Source: Propionibacteriales bacterium (GTDB lineage Bacteria > Actinomycetota > Actinomycetes > Propionibacteriales > Nocardioidaceae). Taken from it: a stretch of DNA of 47,949 bases. The notes below the pieces were generated by a model. It was not told the origin of the DNA and searched no databases. It saw only the letters and a list, made by a program, of their open reading frames with translations. The position numbers were made by a program, and so were the translations under genes. Each line of letters opens with the position of its first letter. Position 1 is the first letter of the stretch. The DNA lies in contig WHTJ01000026.1 of the NCBI GenBank assembly GCA_009377795.1, positions 1-47,949 on the forward strand, in the 5' to 3' direction. Shown piece by piece: positions 32,203-39,864 of the stretch.

Positions 32203-33971
32203 ACGCCGAGCCGACAGTGGACGCGATCACCGTCGAGGTGATCGGCCAGAGCCTGGCCGGGATCGTCCAGGAGATGCAGAATTCGCTTTTTTGCACGGGA
32301 TATTCCACGATCATCCGCGAGTCGCGGGACGCGAGCTGCGCGATCCTCGATCCGTCCGGCCGGGTGCTGTCACAGTTCACCGTGCTGCCGTTGCACCTCG
32401 GCGCGTTCCCGGCCTGTGTGGAGGCTCTGCTGCGGTTCTACGGGGCCGAGGAACTGCGCGACGGTGATGCGTACGTCGTCAACCACCCGTACCACGGCGG
32501 CAGCCCGCACGCGCCGGACATGGCCGTCGTCTCGCCGATCGTGGTGGACGGTGAGCTGTTCGGCTTCAGCGCGAGCATCGCGCACAAGAGTGACATCGGC
32601 GGCCTGGTCCCCGGCAGCAGCTCCGGCCAGGCGCGGGAGATCTTCCACGAGGGGATCATGGTGCCGCCGGTCCTGTTCTTCCGCGAGGGCGCGATCGTGC
32701 GTGAGGTCGAGACGCTGCTGCGGGCGAACAGCCGTACGCCCGAGCTGGTGCTGGGCGACCTGCGTGGTCAGGTCGGTGCGACCGCCCTGGGTGTGGCGCG
32801 GATCGGCGAGCTGTGCGGTAGGCACGGCGCGGCGACGGTGGCGGCCGCCGGCGAGCGGCTGTATCTGCAGACTGAGGAGAGGGTACGGGCGGCGATCGCG
32901 GAGTGGCCGGACGGCGAGTTCGATGGGTCCGCGACGCTGCACAGCGAGGGCCTGGAGGGTGGGCGTCCGGTCTGGGTGCGGGTGACCGTGCGGATCGAGG
33001 GCCGGCACGCGACGTTCGACTTCTCGGCCTCCGACGACCAGGTGAGCGGCCCGTACAACATCCGGCCGCCGCTGGTGCGCGCGGTGTGCAGCTACGCGCT
33101 GAAGTGCCTGATCGATCCCGAGTTGCCGTCGAACCAGGGTCTGAGCCTGGCGGCCGGCCTCGTGGTGCGTCCGGGCTCGGTGCTGTCTCCCGAGATGCCG
33201 GCACCGGTGAACACGTACATGCCGATCGCGAACGTGGTCGCGGAGGCGGTGTTCGACGCGCTGGGGACCGTTCTGCCGCGGGCGCGTATCGCCGAATCCA
33301 GTCGCGGGGTGAGCGGCACGCTGTCGCACATCACGCCGGGTCGGCAGTACCCGCTCGTTCAGTACGAGCTGCCGGCCGGGGCGGTGGGTGCGCGGGCCGG
33401 CAAGGACGGCGTCTCCGCGTCGAAATCCCATGTGGCGAACGGAACCATCACCCCGGTGGAGATCCTGGAGTCGGAGTTCCCGGTGGAGCTGGTGCGGTTC
33501 GAGCTGGTGCCCGACTCGGGTGGTGCGGGGCGCTTCCGGGGCGGACTGTCCTACGTGCGCGAGTACCGGATGCACGGGGAAGGGCAGTTCTCCGTACGCG
33601 GTGGTCACCTCCGTACACCGCCACGCGGGAAGGACGGCGGCGAGCCCGGCGGCAGCGGGGCGACGGTCGTCAACCCGGGTACGCCGGAGGAGCGCCGGGT
33701 GAAGGCCGGCGACGGGAACGTCCGGCTGCATGCGGGTGACGTTCTGCGCCGCGAGATGACCGGTGCCGGTGGTTACGGGGACCCGTTCGCCCGCGAGGTG
33801 GATCGGGTCCTCGACGACGTGCGGGAGGGTTACGTCTCCCCCGAGGCCGCACGCGGGTTGTACGGCGTCGTCGTACGGCGCAAGGCGCACACCTGGGTCG
33901 TGGACGAGACGGCCACCGCCGAGCTGCGCGCCGGCCGCCCGGGGACGGGCAGAAGCGCAATCTCGACGTGA
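32199..33971 (+). CDS. hydantoinase B/oxoprolinase-type subunit (HyuB family)
   Basis: 590 residues: EVIGQSLAGIVQEMQNSLFCTGYSTIIRESRDASCAILDPSGRVLSQ, HLGAFPACVEALL, GDAYVVNHPYHGGSPHAPDM and PYNIRPPLVRAVCSYALKCLIDPELPSNQGL are classic HyuB. The C-terminus SVRGGHLRTPPRGKDGG and GAGGYGDP is complete. ATG 32199 overlaps the HyuA stop (ATGA). The last codons and the TGA (33969-33971) are supplied by a mutated arm of the palindromic element. The NHPYxGGxHxPD block holds the metal-binding residues of the acetone carboxylase/hydantoinase B group. Confidence 0.9.
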   Translation: MNAEPTVDAITVEVIGQSLAGIVQEMQNSLFCTGYSTIIRESRDASCAILDPSGRVLSQFTVLPLHLGAFPACVEALLRFYGAEELRDGDAYVVNHPYHGGSPHAPDMAVVSPIVVDGELFGFSASIAHKSDIGGLVPGSSSGQAREIFHEGIMVPPVLFFREGAIVREVETLLRANSRTPELVLGDLRGQVGATALGVARIGELCGRHGAATVAAAGERLYLQTEERVRAAIAEWPDGEFDGSATLHSEGLEGGRPVWVRVTVRIEGRHATFDFSASDDQVSGPYNIRPPLVRAVCSYALKCLIDPELPSNQGLSLAAGLVVRPGSVLSPEMPAPVNTYMPIANVVAEAVFDALGTVLPRARIAESSRGVSGTLSHITPGRQYPLVQYELPAGAVGARAGKDGVSASKSHVANGTITPVEILESEFPVELVRFELVPDSGGAGRFRGGLSYVREYRMHGEGQFSVRGGHLRTPPRGKDGGEPGGSGATVVNPGTPEERRVKAGDGNVRLHAGDVLRREMTGAGGYGDPFAREVDRVLDDVREGYVSPEAARGLYGVVVRRKAHTWVVDETATAELRAGRPGTGRSAIST

Positions 33972-34004
33972 GAGCAACGGCCAGATGTGCAATCTCGGCG
34001 CGAG
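33957..34004. repeat. palindromic repeat element, copy 3 (end of hyuB)
   Basis: Two arms in direct orientation: a mutated one at 33957-33972 (GCAATCTCGACGTGAG) and a full one at 33982-34004 starting CAGATGTGCAATCTCGGC. The first arm differs from the consensus by changes that create TGA, the hyuB stop. It is thus a rearranged or decayed copy spanning the gene end. Confidence 0.8.
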
Positions 34005-34119
34005 GGCGGGGCCCTTTGCATCGATTGCGACAATGTCCGACTCCGTGTGGGTGGGACCGTCTCAGTAATGTGGACGCGGCCCTTCTCCGGGTTCGGGATG
34101 CACACCAGTGTCGGTGCGT

Positions 34120-34881
34120 ATGAGCAGCTCGAGGTTCGAGGACAAGGTCGCGATCGTCACCGGAGGCGGACGCAACGTCGGCCGTGCCGTCGCGCGCAGG
34201 TTCGTCGAGGAGGGCGCCCGGGTCGCGGTCGTGGATCTTGACCCCGGCCGTGGAAAGAGTGTCGCCGACGAACTCGAGAGCGCTCGCGCGGGTTCGGCGG
34301 CGTTCTTCCAGTGCGACGTGTCCTCCTCCGAGGACGTCCAGCGGATGGTCGGCCAGGTGGTGGACGCGTTCGGCGGCGTCGACGTACTCGTGAACAACGT
34401 CGCGATCAGCGACCGCGGGCACACCGTGCTCGACCTCGACGAGGACCTGTGGCACCGGGTGCTCGCGGTCACCCTCGACAGTGTGTTCCTGTGCAGCAAG
34501 TACGTCGGCCGCCGGATGGTGTCTCAGGGCCGCGGCGGTGCCATCGTCAACATCGGCTCGACCTCCGGGCTCCGGGGCCGGCGGAACGCGACGGCGTACT
34601 CGGCGGCGAAGGGCGCCGTCCTCAACCTCAGCCGATCGCTGGCCGGGCAGCTCGGGCAGTACGGCATCCGGGTCAACACCGTGACGCCCAACAAGGTCGG
34701 CTCACCGGTCGGCGAGGACGAGGAGCCCGCCGACCGCAAGCGGGTCAACCTCCTCGGCCGCGGTGCGGTTCCCGCCGACATCGCGAACGCGGTGGCGTTC
34801 GTGGCCTCCGGCGAGGCCGGATTCGTCACCGCCGCGGATCTTCTGGTGGACGGCGGATCGCTGTACGGCGGAGCAGGCTGA
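34120..34881 (+). CDS. short-chain dehydrogenase/reductase (SDR)
   Basis: 253 residues: classical SDR with TGGGRNVGRAVA cofactor motif (14-25), D-containing strand end AVVDLDPG (suggesting NAD(H) preference), NNVA, and catalytic S147, Y160, K164 (GSTSG; YSAAK). The C-terminus (VAFVASGEAGFVTAADLLVDGGSLYGG) is complete. It probably oxidises or reduces a hydroxy/keto intermediate. It follows hyuB after a 148-base gap with palindromic copy 3. GTG 34108 is an alternative start; I take ATG 34120 from the family N-terminus. Ribosome site weak. Convergent with the next gene. Confidence 0.87.
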   Translation: MSSSRFEDKVAIVTGGGRNVGRAVARRFVEEGARVAVVDLDPGRGKSVADELESARAGSAAFFQCDVSSSEDVQRMVGQVVDAFGGVDVLVNNVAISDRGHTVLDLDEDLWHRVLAVTLDSVFLCSKYVGRRMVSQGRGGAIVNIGSTSGLRGRRNATAYSAAKGAVLNLSRSLAGQLGQYGIRVNTVTPNKVGSPVGEDEEPADRKRVNLLGRGAVPADIANAVAFVASGEAGFVTAADLLVDGGSLYGGAG

Positions 34882-34903
34882 CCGCCGCGGAGCCGGTTGA
34901 CGA

Positions 34904-35728
34904 TCAGCGAAGGGCCGCGAGATCGTCGGCGGTCATCTCGGCCATGAGCGGCGCGAGGCTCTTGATGAACGGCACGTCGACGCCGGCCTCCTCGGCCAGC
35001 GCCAGGGCCACCTCGAGATCCTTCTTCGGCCACCGCAGGCGCTGCGCACCCCACTCGGCCAACGGCCGGTTCGCGCCGCTGCCGATGTTGAGGAAGGCGC
35101 GCAGCTTGCCGGGATGTACGCCGAGCTTCTTGGCCAGGCTCAACGCCTCGTAGTCCGCGCGGATGCAGCTCCACAGCAGAAGATTGTTCGCCGTCTTGGC
35201 GATCTGGCCGGCGCCGATGTCACCGACATGGCAGACGTCGATGGCGAACGCGGAGAACGCCGACAGGCACGCGTCGACGATCTCGGCCGGACCGCCGCAC
35301 ATGAGCTTCAGCGCACCGGCTTCCGCCCCGCGTTCCCCGCCGACCAGCGCCACGTCGATCACGTGCACTCCCTGCTGAGCGGCGACCTCGGCCATCTCGG
35401 CGCAGGTGTCCGGCCGCACGGAGGGGCAGATGGCCACGATGGTTCCGGGCCGGGCGGTCTCGAGTACGCCGCCCGGACCGGCGATCGCCTGCTTGACCTG
35501 CTCGTCGTCCACGACCACGAGCATCACGAGATCGCTGGACGCGGCCACCTCCGCGACTCCGCCGACGACTGTCGCACCGGCGTCCTCGGCCGCGGCACAG
35601 GCATCGGCCGACGGGTCATAGGCGACGACGTCCCAGCCGCCCTTGACGGCGTGCAGCCCGATCATGCCGCCCATGCGCCCCCATCCCACGAGACCGATGG
35701 TGGCGACTTCGCGAATGTCCGCGGTCAT
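34904..35728 (-). CDS. 3-hydroxyisobutyrate dehydrogenase-like beta-hydroxyacid dehydrogenase
   Basis: 274 residues. NAD(P) motif TIGLVGWGRMGGMIG at the N-terminus, Rossmann fold to about 160, then the substrate motif DVALVGGERGAEAGALKLMCGG and the catalytic Lys region GAGQIAKTANNLLLWSC typical of the beta-hydroxyacid dehydrogenase family (3-HIBDH, tartronate semialdehyde reductase). I start at ATG 35728 because AAGGGA lies 6 bases upstream; ATG 35743 is an in-frame alternative. Divergent from the cupin/EutA operon, sharing the control region with operator C. The substrate is probably a 3-hydroxy or 2-hydroxymethyl acid. Confidence 0.85.
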   Translation of the reverse strand: MTADIREVATIGLVGWGRMGGMIGLHAVKGGWDVVAYDPSADACAAAEDAGATVVGGVAEVAASSDLVMLVVVDDEQVKQAIAGPGGVLETARPGTIVAICPSVRPDTCAEMAEVAAQQGVHVIDVALVGGERGAEAGALKLMCGGPAEIVDACLSAFSAFAIDVCHVGDIGAGQIAKTANNLLLWSCIRADYEALSLAKKLGVHPGKLRAFLNIGSGANRPLAEWGAQRLRWPKKDLEVALALAEEAGVDVPFIKSLAPLMAEMTADDLAALR

Positions 35729-35856
35729 CTGGTATCCCTTCATCGCTCCGCCCCGGCGCCGGTCGCCCGAGCTTCGGCCATGGCAGCGCACGGTCCAGGA
35801 CCGGTCAAGGAAGACCGCCAACCATCTGAGACACCGCCGCGACCCGGGTGGGGCGT

Positions 35857-35887
35857 TTGATCGCTGGAAGCCAATGGTTATACCATT
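35857..35887 (+). promoter_or_regulatory. promoter with GntR/FadR-type operator (site C)
   Basis: The operator is AATGGTTATACCATT at 35873-35887, a palindrome around TAT. A candidate -35 TTGATC (35857-35862) lies 16 bases before TATACC (35879-35884), so the operator covers the -10 box. The start of the cupin gene is 35 bases downstream. It may also control the divergent dehydrogenase. Confidence 0.65.
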
Positions 35888-35921
35888 ATGCGGCCGGCTC
35901 AACCGCGAGGAAGGAACGTCA

Positions 35922-37061
35922 ATGGCCAAGGACGGGCTCGTCTCGGAGGAACTGGCGTCCAAGTTCGCCACCGAGAAGGACTCGCCGTACACCCGATGGG
36001 TGCGCGACGAGGGTCTCGAGATCATCAGCGCGCAGTACGTACCCGATCTCGGCACGGTCGAGCTGTTGCCGTGGGAGCGCCGGGGTGGTTCCGGGGTCTT
36101 CATCAACCACGAGGCGTCCCGCACCTCGAACGACTGCTACGTATGCGAGATCCCCTCGGGCGGCAAGCTCGCGCCGCAACGCCAGCTGTACGAGGAGATG
36201 ATCCTGATACTCGAGGGTCAGGGCTCCACCACCGTATGGAACGACGCGGGCGCCGAGGTGAGCTTCGAGTGGGGCAAGGGCGCGATCTTCGCGATCCCGC
36301 TGAACACCTGGCATCAGCACTTCAACGCCTCCGGGTCGAAGCCCGCTCGGTACGTCGCCGTGACCGACCTGCCCCCGGTGATGAACCTGTACGAGGACGT
36401 CGACTTCATCTTCAACACGTCGTACGACTTCACCGGCCGGTTCAACGGCGAGCCGGACTACTTCACCAACAAGGGCGAGCAGAAGGGTTTGCTGCTGGAG
36501 ACCAACTTCGTCGCCGACGCCGTCAATCTGCCGTTGTTCGCCGCCAAGGAGCGCGGGGCGGGCGGCGGCCACACCCGGTTCCAGATGGCGAGGGGTTCGT
36601 TGAACAGCCACATGTCGCAGTTCCCGCCGGCGACGTACAAGAAGGCACACCGGCACGGTCCGGGCGCGCACGTGATCGTCCTCTCCGGCGAGGGGTTCAG
36701 CCTGATGTGGCCGGAGGGCGAGGAGCCGAAGCGGTACGACTGGCGGCCCGGATGCATGATCGTCCCCCCGAACATGTGGTTCCACCAGCACTTCAACACC
36801 GGCCCGGAGCCGGCCCGCTACCTCGCGTTCAAGCATGAGGGAGTGTCGCTCCGCAACGCCCAGGGCGTGCCGAAGGCGTGGATCAGCCAGCGGGTCGGCG
36901 GCGACCAGATCGACTACGCGGACGAGTCGCCCACCGTACGCAAGCTCTTCGCCGAGGCCCTCGCCGAGCACGGGATCGGGCCGAACATGGACAGCGCGTA
37001 CGAGGCCGAGCTGGCGGACCTGCCGCCGAAGGCGGACGAGTCGCCGGCGCATCCCGCGTGA
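35922..37061 (+). CDS. double-cupin protein
   Basis: 379-residue bicupin related to 1126-2190. Cupin 2 has HRHGPGAH and WFHQHFN, an intact metal site. Cupin 1 has PQRQLYEEMILILEGQGS where HxH is expected, keeping only the Glu and the later WHQHFN, so it may be structural. The function is open; bicupins near aromatic pathways include ring-cleaving dioxygenases. ATG 35922 follows GAGGAAGGAA and sits just downstream of operator C. Its stop overlaps the EutA-like gene (GTGA). Confidence 0.72.
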   Translation: MAKDGLVSEELASKFATEKDSPYTRWVRDEGLEIISAQYVPDLGTVELLPWERRGGSGVFINHEASRTSNDCYVCEIPSGGKLAPQRQLYEEMILILEGQGSTTVWNDAGAEVSFEWGKGAIFAIPLNTWHQHFNASGSKPARYVAVTDLPPVMNLYEDVDFIFNTSYDFTGRFNGEPDYFTNKGEQKGLLLETNFVADAVNLPLFAAKERGAGGGHTRFQMARGSLNSHMSQFPPATYKKAHRHGPGAHVIVLSGEGFSLMWPEGEEPKRYDWRPGCMIVPPNMWFHQHFNTGPEPARYLAFKHEGVSLRNAQGVPKAWISQRVGGDQIDYADESPTVRKLFAEALAEHGIGPNMDSAYEAELADLPPKADESPAHPA

Positions 37062-38590
37062 CCGGCCGGGAGTCCGGCGAGGAGACCGTCGAGGAGACCG
37101 TCGAGGAGACTGTCGAGCCGATCGAGCAGAACCCGATCTGGCAGCAGGACAACGTCACGCTGCGCAGTGTCGGCATCGACATCGGTTCCTCCGGTACCCA
37201 GGTCGCGTTCTCCCGGCTGCACCTTCGCCGGCTCGGCGAGGACCTGACCAGCCGGTACACCGTGGTGCGGCGTGAGACCCTGTTCCAGTCGCCGGTTCGG
37301 CTCACGCCGTACGCCGACGAGCGCCGGATCGACGACACCGGCGTGGCCGCGATCGTCGGTGAGGCGTACCAAGCGGCGCAACAGCATCCCGACGACATCG
37401 ACACCGGCGTACTGATCCTGACCGGCGAGGCGCTGCGCCGCGAGAACGCCGGCCGGATCGCCGAGGCGCTCTCCGGCCAGGGCGGCGACCTGGTCTGCGC
37501 CACCGCGGGTCACAACATGGAGGCGATGCTCGCCGCGTACGGCTCCGGGGCGGCCCGGGCCTCGTACGACCGCAAGGCCCGCATCCTCAACGTCGACATC
37601 GGCGGCGGTACGACGAAGCTCGGACTGGTCGACGGCGGCCGGGTCGTCGCCACCGCGGCCGTGCACGTCGGCGGGCGACTGCAGGTGGTGGACGGCGACC
37701 GCCGCATCGTGCGCCTGGACCCGGCCGGTAAGGAACACGCGAGCCGGGCCGGGTTCGCCTGGTCGCTGGGCGCCGAGGTGGAGCCGGCCGACCTGGACCG
37801 GGTCGCGGACTCGATGGCGGACGCACTGGTCGCGGCGATCGCCGAGCGGCCGGTGCCCGAGGCGGTCCGTGCACTGTTCCTCACCGAGCCGATCGACGAC
37901 TACGGCCGGCTCGACGGGATCATGTTCTCCGGCGGTGTCGGCGAGTACGTCTACGGCCACGAGGAACGGGAGTTCGGTGACCTCGGCAGCCGGCTGGGCA
38001 GGGCCCTGCGGGCCCGCGTGGACGCGGGACGGTTCCCCGCTCCGTTGCTCCCGGCGGGTGAGTGCATCCGGGCGACGGTGATCGGCGCATCGGAGTACAG
38101 CGTGCAGCTGAGCGGGAACACCAGCCACATCTCGCACCCGGAGGCGCTGCTGCCGCGCCGGAATCTCCAGGTCGTCAGGCCGGAGTACGCGTTGGGCGAG
38201 CACGTCGATCCGGAGGTGCTGGCCGGCGCGATCCGTACCCGCCTCGCCGCCTTCGACCTGGACGCCACGGCCGAGATGGCGATCGCCCTCCGATGGGAGG
38301 GCGCTCCGTCGTACGAACGGCTGGCCGGGTTCGCCCGCGGGATCAGCCGGGGTCTGGCGGAGCGGATCGACCGGCGGCTCCCGCTGTACCTGATCCTCGA
38401 CGGCGACGTCGCGCTGACCCTCGGCTCGATCCTGCGCGACGAGCTCGGTGTCCACAGCGAGTTGCTGGTGATCGACGGGATCCGGCTCTGGGACTTCGAC
38501 TTCATCGACATCGGCCGGCTCCGGGAGCCGTCCCACACGGTGCCGGTGACCATCAAGTCGCTCGTGTTCAACCACGATCCGCGCGGCTGA
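37058..38590 (+). CDS. EutA-like (ethanolamine ammonia-lyase reactivase family) ATPase
   Basis: 510 residues, ASKHA fold: SVGIDIGSSGTQVAFSR (phosphate 1), LNVDIGGGTTKLGLVDGG (phosphate 2), IMFSGGVGEYVYG (adenosine), and the C-terminal LYLILDGDVALTLGSIL and VIDGIRLWDFDFIDIG typical of EutA. EutA exchanges inactivated cobalamin in EutBC using ATP. No EutBC or other obvious B12 enzyme is encoded here, so this protein may reactivate another enzyme or be a repurposed ASKHA protein. GTG 37058 overlaps the cupin stop. The first 22 residues contain a tandem acidic repeat. Confidence 0.82.
   Translation: MTGRESGEETVEETVEETVEPIEQNPIWQQDNVTLRSVGIDIGSSGTQVAFSRLHLRRLGEDLTSRYTVVRRETLFQSPVRLTPYADERRIDDTGVAAIVGEAYQAAQQHPDDIDTGVLILTGEALRRENAGRIAEALSGQGGDLVCATAGHNMEAMLAAYGSGAARASYDRKARILNVDIGGGTTKLGLVDGGRVVATAAVHVGGRLQVVDGDRRIVRLDPAGKEHASRAGFAWSLGAEVEPADLDRVADSMADALVAAIAERPVPEAVRALFLTEPIDDYGRLDGIMFSGGVGEYVYGHEEREFGDLGSRLGRALRARVDAGRFPAPLLPAGECIRATVIGASEYSVQLSGNTSHISHPEALLPRRNLQVVRPEYALGEHVDPEVLAGAIRTRLAAFDLDATAEMAIALRWEGAPSYERLAGFARGISRGLAERIDRRLPLYLILDGDVALTLGSILRDELGVHSELLVIDGIRLWDFDFIDIGRLREPSHTVPVTIKSLVFNHDPRG
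37079..37114 (+). repeat. 12-bp tandem repeat (x3) in the EutA-like gene
   Basis: GAGGAGACCGTC occurs three times head to tail (the third with one C-to-T change), encoding EETVEETVEETV in the N-terminal tail. Probably a slippage-prone tract. Confidence 0.9.
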
Positions 38591-38643
38591 CGGGCATCCG
38601 ACCCGCCTGCGCAACACCGTTGTAACGAAATGGGCTCGAACTG

Positions 38644-38675
38644 TTGACGGACCGAGATCCAATGGTTATACCATT
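38644..38675 (+). promoter_or_regulatory. promoter with GntR/FadR-type operator (site D)
   Basis: TTGACG (38644-38649), a 17-base spacer and TATACC (38667-38672) form a good sigma70-type promoter. The palindrome AATGGTTATACCATT (38661-38675) lies over the -10 box, so binding would repress. The binding-protein gene starts 40 bases downstream. Confidence 0.7.
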
Positions 38676-38715
38676 AGTCGATCGGGGCCCACACGCGCAA
38701 GCGAGGAGCCAAATC

Positions 38716-39864
38716 ATGAGATCGAAGCTCGGTGCGGTTGCCACTGTCATCGTCTCGATGGCTGTTATTGCCGGCTGCAGCCAGTCCCCGACTAGCGGCG
38801 AAAATTCCGAGGACAGTGGCGCCGATTCCGAGGACGGTGGAGCCGCTGATGCCCTGGAGGAGATCTACGCCGAAGTCGAAGGACTCGAGGGCGAAGACCG
38901 GCTGAAGAAGCTCGAGGAGCTCGCCGCGGAGGAAGACTCGGCGCCGACGTGGTACACCTCGGAGAACCTCGACGACTCCGAACCCCTCATCAGCGCATTC
39001 GAGGACGAGTATGGCATCGAGCCCGAGATCTACCGTGCCTCGTCGTCGGACGTCTTGCTGCGGGTGATGCAGGAGGCCGACGCCAACTACGCCGGTGCGG
39101 ACGTGGTGTCGCTCAATGGTCCGGAGATGAACATCCTCGATCGCGAGGAGCTGCTGTTGCCCCTGGAGATATCGACTAGGGACGACATCTTCGAAGGCGC
39201 GCAGTTCGATACCTGGTTGGGAATCTACCTGAACGTGTTCACCTCGGCGTGGAACACCGACGCGCTCGACGAGAGCGAGTACCCGAGCTCATGGGAGGAC
39301 GTGCTTACCGGTTATCCGGGCGACCTCGCCATGGAGGTGGGGGACTGGGACTGGTTCGCGACACTGGTGGAACAGCATTTCATGGCCGAGGAGGGCATGA
39401 GCGAGGACGAGGCGGTCGACCTGTTCCGTGAGGCTGCTAGCCAGGCCGTCTTCGTCGACGGCCACACCACCATGGCCGAGTTGATGGCCGCCGGTGAGTT
39501 CGACCTCGTCTCCTCCGCCTACCAGCACCGCATCAGCCAGCTCGAAACGGAGGACGGTGCGCCGGTGGCCTGGGAGAAGCCGGTCGAGCCAGTGATCGTC
39601 CGGCCGAACGGGATCGGCATCCACCGCGACACCGATGCGCCGGCGACCAGCTTGCTGTTCATCGAGTACGCGCTGTCCGACGGGCAGCAGCTCATCGCGG
39701 ACCAGTTCCGTACGCCGGCGAACACCGAATACGGCGGAGTGCCGGAGAGGTACGAAACGGTCACGGTCGACCTCGAGAAGCTGAACGACGAGCGTGACAG
39801 GTGGGAGAAGCTCTACGAGGAAGTTGTCCGCGAATCCAAGACGGATGTCATCGAGGAGGACTGA
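38716..39864 (+). CDS. ABC solute-binding lipoprotein, orphan paralogue 1
   Basis: 382 residues. Lipobox VIAGC (Cys21), acidic linker, then EEIYAEVEGLEGEDRLKKLEELAAEEDSAPTWYTSENLDDSEPLISAFEDEYG and AWNTDALDESEYPSSWEDVL, the ferric/AfuA-type binding fold. Closely related to the next gene and to 42999-44165. No permease or ATPase is adjacent; the only full importer is at 13203-17379. Starts at ATG 38716 after GAGGAG, downstream of operator D; its stop overlaps the next gene. The ligand is presumably a pathway substrate or metal chelate. Confidence 0.87.
   Translation: MRSKLGAVATVIVSMAVIAGCSQSPTSGENSEDSGADSEDGGAADALEEIYAEVEGLEGEDRLKKLEELAAEEDSAPTWYTSENLDDSEPLISAFEDEYGIEPEIYRASSSDVLLRVMQEADANYAGADVVSLNGPEMNILDREELLLPLEISTRDDIFEGAQFDTWLGIYLNVFTSAWNTDALDESEYPSSWEDVLTGYPGDLAMEVGDWDWFATLVEQHFMAEEGMSEDEAVDLFREAASQAVFVDGHTTMAELMAAGEFDLVSSAYQHRISQLETEDGAPVAWEKPVEPVIVRPNGIGIHRDTDAPATSLLFIEYALSDGQQLIADQFRTPANTEYGGVPERYETVTVDLEKLNDERDRWEKLYEEVVRESKTDVIEED

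Noticed and set aside
35744-36124. N-terminal extension of the beta-hydroxyacid dehydrogenase frame
   Set aside because: It would run across operator C and the divergent cupin start; the Rossmann motif begins right after ATG 35728.
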